Under the pieces are notes generated by a model. It saw nothing but the letters and a program-made list of their open reading frames with translations. It did no database searches and was not told the DNA's origin. From the NCBI GenBank assembly GCA_029939535.1, contig JAOZST010000040.1, positions 1 to 25,842 on the forward strand: 25,842 nt of DNA, in the 5' to 3' direction. The position numbers and the translations under genes are program-made. Shown one piece after another: positions 23,044-25,842 of the stretch. The DNA is from NBML01 sp029939535 (GTDB taxonomy: Bacteria; Desulfobacterota; Desulfobacteria; Desulfobacterales; Desulfobacteraceae). How positions within the stretch are numbered: position 1 is the stretch's first letter; every line of letters starts with the position of its first letter.

Positions 23044-23053
23044 TGGTTCCTCC

Positions 23054-23578
23054 TTAGGAAAATTTGCCGGCAAGAAAATGGGCCATAGTTTTAAATTCAG
23101 CGGTTTCATTGTTTTCAACAATATCCCTGGACCTGTGGGACACATCGTGAAGGCTTTGGATGGTTTTCTGAAATGTTTCCAGCTGATTTTGCCGACTCTG
23201 TATGGACATATCAAGGAATTCCTTCACGGTTTTATGAAGATGGGTAAGACCGATTTTTTTGATTTCATAGGTTAGTGATTCTCCTGGGTAACGTTCCATC
23301 ATGGCAGGGGTTACCACTTTGAGGTCGTCAATGATCTCTTCTATCTTCAGGGTCATTTCCTTTGAAAAATTCGGGTCTTTTCTTATCATTAAATTCAGGC
23401 GCAGCAATGAATCCAGGATATCTTGGAACTCATCTTCAGGAGATTTTAAAGGGGATTGGACCGAAGGAGCCTCTTGTTTTTCAGCCGGTTTTATACCGTC
23501 AGCTCTGAAACGCTTCATGAGCAAGCCAAAACCCATGAGGGCAATCAGGAAAATTACCGCAACAATGATTATTGTCAT
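23054..23578 (-). CDS. Single-TM helical protein upstream of telA
   Basis: This 174-residue protein has one N-terminal membrane helix (TIIIVAVIFLIALMGFGLLM, residues 2-21) then a basic residue cluster and a helical cytoplasmic domain with repeated charged segments (e.g. EDEFQDILDSLLRLNLMI and LDMSIQSRQNQLETFQKTIQ). No known domain is recognised. It takes the position of the XpaC-like partner often found before TelA, and could anchor TelA at the membrane (inference). GGAG precedes the ATG at 23578, and the gap to telA is 10 bases. It is the first gene of the minus-strand cluster; its promoter should lie in 23579-23700. Confidence 0.75.
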   Translation of the reverse strand: MTIIIVAVIFLIALMGFGLLMKRFRADGIKPAEKQEAPSVQSPLKSPEDEFQDILDSLLRLNLMIRKDPNFSKEMTLKIEEIIDDLKVVTPAMMERYPGESLTYEIKKIGLTHLHKTVKEFLDMSIQSRQNQLETFQKTIQSLHDVSHRSRDIVENNETAEFKTMAHFLAGKFS

Positions 23579-23863
23579 CTGGGTTACTCCTTTATTTTAA
23601 GGGTAAGTATAATTCTACTTAATTTTATTTAAAACTATTTTGCAAAAATAATGCAGGACTTGATATTTACAAGGTTATAAAATTGTTAGATCCAGTATGA
23701 GATATACACAGAAGAAAAGAAAAATCAAGTTTTCCAGCCTGAATTGGGAATCTATTTTTTCTCAAAAAAGTTATTGCCGGAACCCCTGATTTTCTGATAG
23801 TCCTTTTCCATGTGAAAGGAATGGGATTTGAATAGTGAGAGTATATGTTGCGAAAGGAAAAAA
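23579..23863. other. Divergent AT-rich spacer
   Basis: No gene is seen. It separates the TelA cluster from the DDAH-like remnant. The only structure noted is a 6-bp inverted repeat, TCCTTT (23801-23806) and AAAGGA (23815-23820), upstream of the remnant's ribosome-binding site. Confidence 0.4.
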
Positions 23864-24274
23864 ATGGTAAGAAGTGAAGGTGAAAAATTGAAACGGGTTA
23901 TTGTCTGTACACCAGAGCATGAATATGCCCATGCCAGTAATTTAGAAAAACATAATATCGGCGAATTGGGGAATCCAAAAATTGCAATTCAGCAGCATGA
24001 TGCATTGAAATCCAAACTTAGCGAATTTGGAACTGAAGTGATAGATATTCCAGAATTACCCGAACATCCAAATTCTGTATTTACCCGTGATACAGCACTA
24101 TCTACGCCGTCAGGTTTACCAGATACAATCCTGCACCTTGATAAAGTATTGATGACACTTGGCCAGGAACAACTGCTTTATTGTCGGGAATTTGTGTCAG
24201 ATTTCACAGGCCTCGACTGGACTTTAGAAGAGGACGTCAGGGATAATTGGCCAAAAGCACTGTTAAAAAAATAA
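23864..24274 (+). pseudogene. Dimethylarginine-hydrolase/amidinotransferase-like gene with internal deletion
   Basis: ATG at 23864 (after GAAAGGA) opens a 136-residue product. It begins MVRSEGEKLKRVIVCTPEHE and continues through HPNSVFTRDTALSTPSG (Asp76), the N-terminal half of a DDAH-type guanidine-modifying enzyme. It then jumps in frame to LPDTILHLDKVLMTLG with the catalytic-histidine motif (His91). In the family these two residues are about 95 apart; here they are 15 apart, so about 80 codons including the EGGD glutamate are gone. The C-terminal end after YCREFVSDF does not match the family and lacks the catalytic cysteine, so activity is excluded. Intact relatives hydrolyse dimethylarginine or related guanidines to citrulline. 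It is a second arginine-related remnant in this window. Confidence 0.82.
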
Positions 24275-24284
24275 AAATCTTCAT

Positions 24285-24333
24285 ATTGCTTGACAAATTG
24301 CTTGACATTTATTTGTTTTGCTATACTGTATAG
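24285..24333 (+). promoter_or_regulatory. Promoter region of the cold-shock gene with tandem -35 boxes and palindrome
   Basis: ATTGCTTGACA occurs twice, at 24285-24295 and 24297-24307, giving two TTGACA boxes 12 bases apart. Downstream lies the perfect palindrome CTATACTGTATAG (24321-24333), which contains TATACT and TGTATA. TGTATA is 19 bases from the second TTGACA, TATACT is 14, so the exact -10 is unsure. The start of transcription would leave a leader of about 120 bases before csp. Confidence 0.5.
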
Positions 24334-24461
24334 CGAGTTGCGCAGATATAAGTGACGCGCAAAGGTTTCCTTCTTTAGGTGTATATTCCCAACATTCAAA
24401 TGTGGTTTGTCTCCCAAAGTTAGAAGCTATTATTTTATTTTTATTACAGGAGATTGCCAAC

Positions 24462-24665
24462 ATGGCTAATGGTATCGTAAAATGGTTTAACGACTCAAAA
24501 GGTTTTGGATTTATCGAACAGGAAGACGGCGGAAAAGATGTCTTTGTTCATCACTCAGGCATCAATTCAACAGGTTTTAAATCCCTCAATGAGGGAGACC
24601 GTGTTTCATTTGATATCGAGGAAGGACAAAAAGGTCCTTCAGCAGCAAATGTAACCGTGGTTTAG
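24462..24665 (+). CDS. csp: CspA-family cold-shock protein
   Basis: This 67-residue OB-fold protein binds single-stranded RNA or DNA and melts mRNA structure at low temperature. Both RNA-binding motifs are present: KGFGFI (13-18) and VFVHHS (27-32), in the standard start MANGIVKWFNDSKGFGFI and with GDRVSFDIEEGQKGPSA at the end. Length is typical. AGGAG precedes the ATG at 24462. About 130 untranslated bases after the predicted promoter recall the long leaders of cold-shock genes that act as temperature-responsive RNA. A strong terminator follows, so the gene is monocistronic. Confidence 0.96.
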   Translation: MANGIVKWFNDSKGFGFIEQEDGGKDVFVHHSGINSTGFKSLNEGDRVSFDIEEGQKGPSAANVTVV

Positions 24666-24685
24666 TTAACCGTTTTATTTGCTTG

Positions 24686-24709
24686 AAAAAAAAGTCATCT
24701 TGATGACTT
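24686..24709 (-). terminator. Minus-strand terminator-like hairpin
   Basis: AAGTCATC (24692-24699) and GATGACTT (24702-24709) form an 8-bp stem. On the minus strand the stem is followed by a run of eight T (complement of 24686-24693), the layout of a Rho-independent terminator for transcripts entering from the right. No minus-strand gene is seen nearby. Confidence 0.5.
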
Positions 24710-24716
24710 AAGAAAT

Positions 24717-24757
24717 AAAGTCTCTGAACAGCAAAATGTTCAGGGACTTTTTTTGTT
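24717..24757 (+). terminator. Rho-independent terminator of csp
   Basis: AAAGTCTCTGAACA (24717-24730) pairs with TGTTCAGGGACTTT (24737-24750) apart from one mismatched pair, with a GCAAAA loop and a T-rich tail (24748-24754 and beyond). It lies about 50 bases after the csp stop codon. Confidence 0.9.
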
Positions 24758-24947
24758 TTTTGACAACTACTCTAACATAATATTGTACCCAAAGATTGTG
24801 CCATGAAAATAATCCAATCTTCGTAAATGATTTTAATTTTCTTCTGAAGTTTCCCTAAACCAGAAGGATGCTTGACTTTGGGAACTTAATGTTTACTTCA
24901 TATAGCCAAGATTACTGGACAAAATTAAACCCAATAAAAAGGATGGT

Positions 24948-25421
24948 ATGATGAAAAATTTATTTGTAATTTTAAAAGGATTTTTGCTTGCAGGTATAGC
25001 TGCCCTGCTCATCAACGGGTGTGTTTCCAGCAGATCAGGAGAAGTCTATTCAAGGGACCATGCAAGGCAGGTCCAGACCGTTGTGGCCGGAACCGTTGAA
25101 TCGGTCAAGGAAGTTACCATTGAAGGCACCAAAACCCCTGTGGGTACAGTAGTAGGAGGCGTGGCAGGCGGCGCCCTGGGAACCACAGTTGGAAGCGGGT
25201 CCGGTAAAACCATCGCAACGGTTATCGGAGCCCTTGCAGGGGCCGCAGCAGGAACAGTTGCTGAAGAAGGCTTGACAAGAAAACCAGGACTTGAAATTGT
25301 TGTCAAGCAGGATAATGGCCCCACCATTGTGGTGGTCCAGGAAGCAGATCAATTGTTTGCCCCTGGAGACCGGGTAAGGATAATTAAAGCAAACGACGGC
25401 ACCACACGGGTGTCTAAATAA
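24948..25421 (+). CDS. Glycine-zipper outer-membrane lipoprotein (SlyB/17-kDa antigen type)
   Basis: The 157-residue product has a signal peptide with lipobox-like LINGC (Cys25) and a central glycine zipper at about residues 64-105 (GTVVGGVAGGALGTTVGSGSG followed by ATVIGALAGAAAGT, split by a Lys-Thr-Ile), then a beta-type C-terminal part with IVVKQDNGPTIVVVQEADQL. This is the arrangement of the Rickettsia 17-kDa surface antigen/SlyB/Pcp lipoproteins, which sit in the outer membrane and support envelope integrity. Two ATGs are adjacent in the frame (24948 and 24951); AAAGGA ends at 24943, so the second has the better spacing. The gene appears to stand alone between the csp terminator and typA, 63 bases before the typA ATG. 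Confidence 0.85.
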   Translation: MMKNLFVILKGFLLAGIAALLINGCVSSRSGEVYSRDHARQVQTVVAGTVESVKEVTIEGTKTPVGTVVGGVAGGALGTTVGSGSGKTIATVIGALAGAAAGTVAEEGLTRKPGLEIVVKQDNGPTIVVVQEADQLFAPGDRVRIIKANDGTTRVSK

Positions 25422-25484
25422 ATCTAAATTATTTCCATGAAATAGTCTGCTCTGTAGAATTCATAAGGAAAGCAACAGGAGAAC

Positions 25485-25842
25485 ATGAAAAAGAATACAA
25501 ATATTAATGAAAAATTAAGGAATATTGCCATTATCGCCCATGTTGACCATGGGAAGACCACTCTGGTGGATGCAATGTTCAAGCAGAGCGGATTGTTCAG
25601 GGAAGGACAGGAAGTGGATGAACGACTCATGGACAGCATGGACCTTGAGCGGGAGAGGGGCATTACCATTGCAGCTAAAAATTGTTCTGTAGCCTGGAAG
25701 GGGGTAAAGATTAATATAATTGATACCCCGGGCCATGCTGATTTTGGTGGAGAGGTGGAGAGAGCCTTGTCCATGGCTGATTCTGCCATCCTTCTGGTGG
25801 ATGCCTCTGAAGGACCACTGCCCCAGACCCGGTTTGTATTGA
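25485..25842 (+). CDS. typA: Ribosome-associated GTPase TypA/BipA, N-terminal part
   Basis: Only the first 119 residues are in the window. The GTPase motifs are clear: P-loop AHVDHGKTT (18-26), switch I ERGITI (57-62), and DTPGH (80-84), with LMDSMDLERERGITIAAKN typical of TypA/BipA rather than EF-G or LepA. The protein is a translational GTPase that binds the ribosome and assists 50S assembly and stress adaptation. CAGGAG precedes the ATG at 25485. The rest of the G domain and domains III-V continue past the end of the window. Confidence 0.95.
   Translation, partial: MKKNTNINEKLRNIAIIAHVDHGKTTLVDAMFKQSGLFREGQEVDERLMDSMDLERERGITIAAKNCSVAWKGVKINIIDTPGHADFGGEVERALSMADSAILLVDASEGPLPQTRFVL

Noticed and set aside
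23044..23214. N-terminal extension of telA
   Set aside because: It overlaps the upstream gene in a different frame, while AAGGAGG precedes the ATG at 23043.

Overview
The window looks like chromosomal DNA of a Gram-negative anaerobe, most likely a deltaproteobacterial sulfate reducer of the Desulfobacterales (inference from gene style, lipoproteins, moderate GC and AT-rich spacers; no marker gene was searched). No rRNA, tRNA or CRISPR array was seen.

Layout. 1-425 (minus) is the 5' part of a PAS-domain signalling protein. 597-5998 (plus) is a compact housekeeping run: undecaprenyl-diphosphatase, phosphomannomutase/phosphoglucomutase, a UvrD/Rep helicase and an MFS transporter. 6007-8963 (minus) holds a possible 30-residue membrane protein, a truncated GNAT remnant, a two-TM potassium channel with an RCK-like domain and a MOFRL-type glycerate kinase. 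9092-10083 is debris: a hairpin-preceded short ORF and a decayed transposase segment on opposite strands, then a LysR C-terminal remnant.

10261-16132 (plus) is an arginine-catabolism island: TrmB-family regulator, a broken carbamate kinase (arcC), ornithine carbamoyltransferase (arcB), arginine deiminase (arcA), ornithine aminotransferase (rocD) and aspartate carbamoyltransferase (pyrB). Because arcC has lost its middle, the usual ATP-yielding end of the deiminase pathway is missing here. The neighbouring genes suggest ornithine going to glutamate semialdehyde and carbamoyl phosphate possibly going to carbamoyl-aspartate, i.e. pyrimidines. An IS66 transposase remnant (16212-16568) closes the island.

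16610-23578 (minus) is a six-gene envelope cluster, read from 23578 downwards: single-TM helical protein, TelA-family protein, small acidic protein, large lipoprotein (ATGA overlap with the acidic gene), tandem-DUF350 membrane protein, and a membrane-anchored spermidine-synthase-like enzyme. A 15-bp direct-repeat family occurs in two of its spacers and, more weakly, in frame inside the synthase gene; a long palindrome lies between the DUF350 and synthase genes. Parts of this set recall the E. coli yjf (PspA/DUF350/glutathionylspermidine-synthase-like) neighbourhood, but with TelA and no PspA.

23864-25842 (plus) holds a deleted dimethylarginine-hydrolase-like pseudogene, a cold-shock protein gene with a long leader and strong terminator, a glycine-zipper lipoprotein, and the start of typA/bipA. 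The window is notable for the number of partly deleted genes (arcC, the DDAH-like gene, GNAT, LysR, two transposases).
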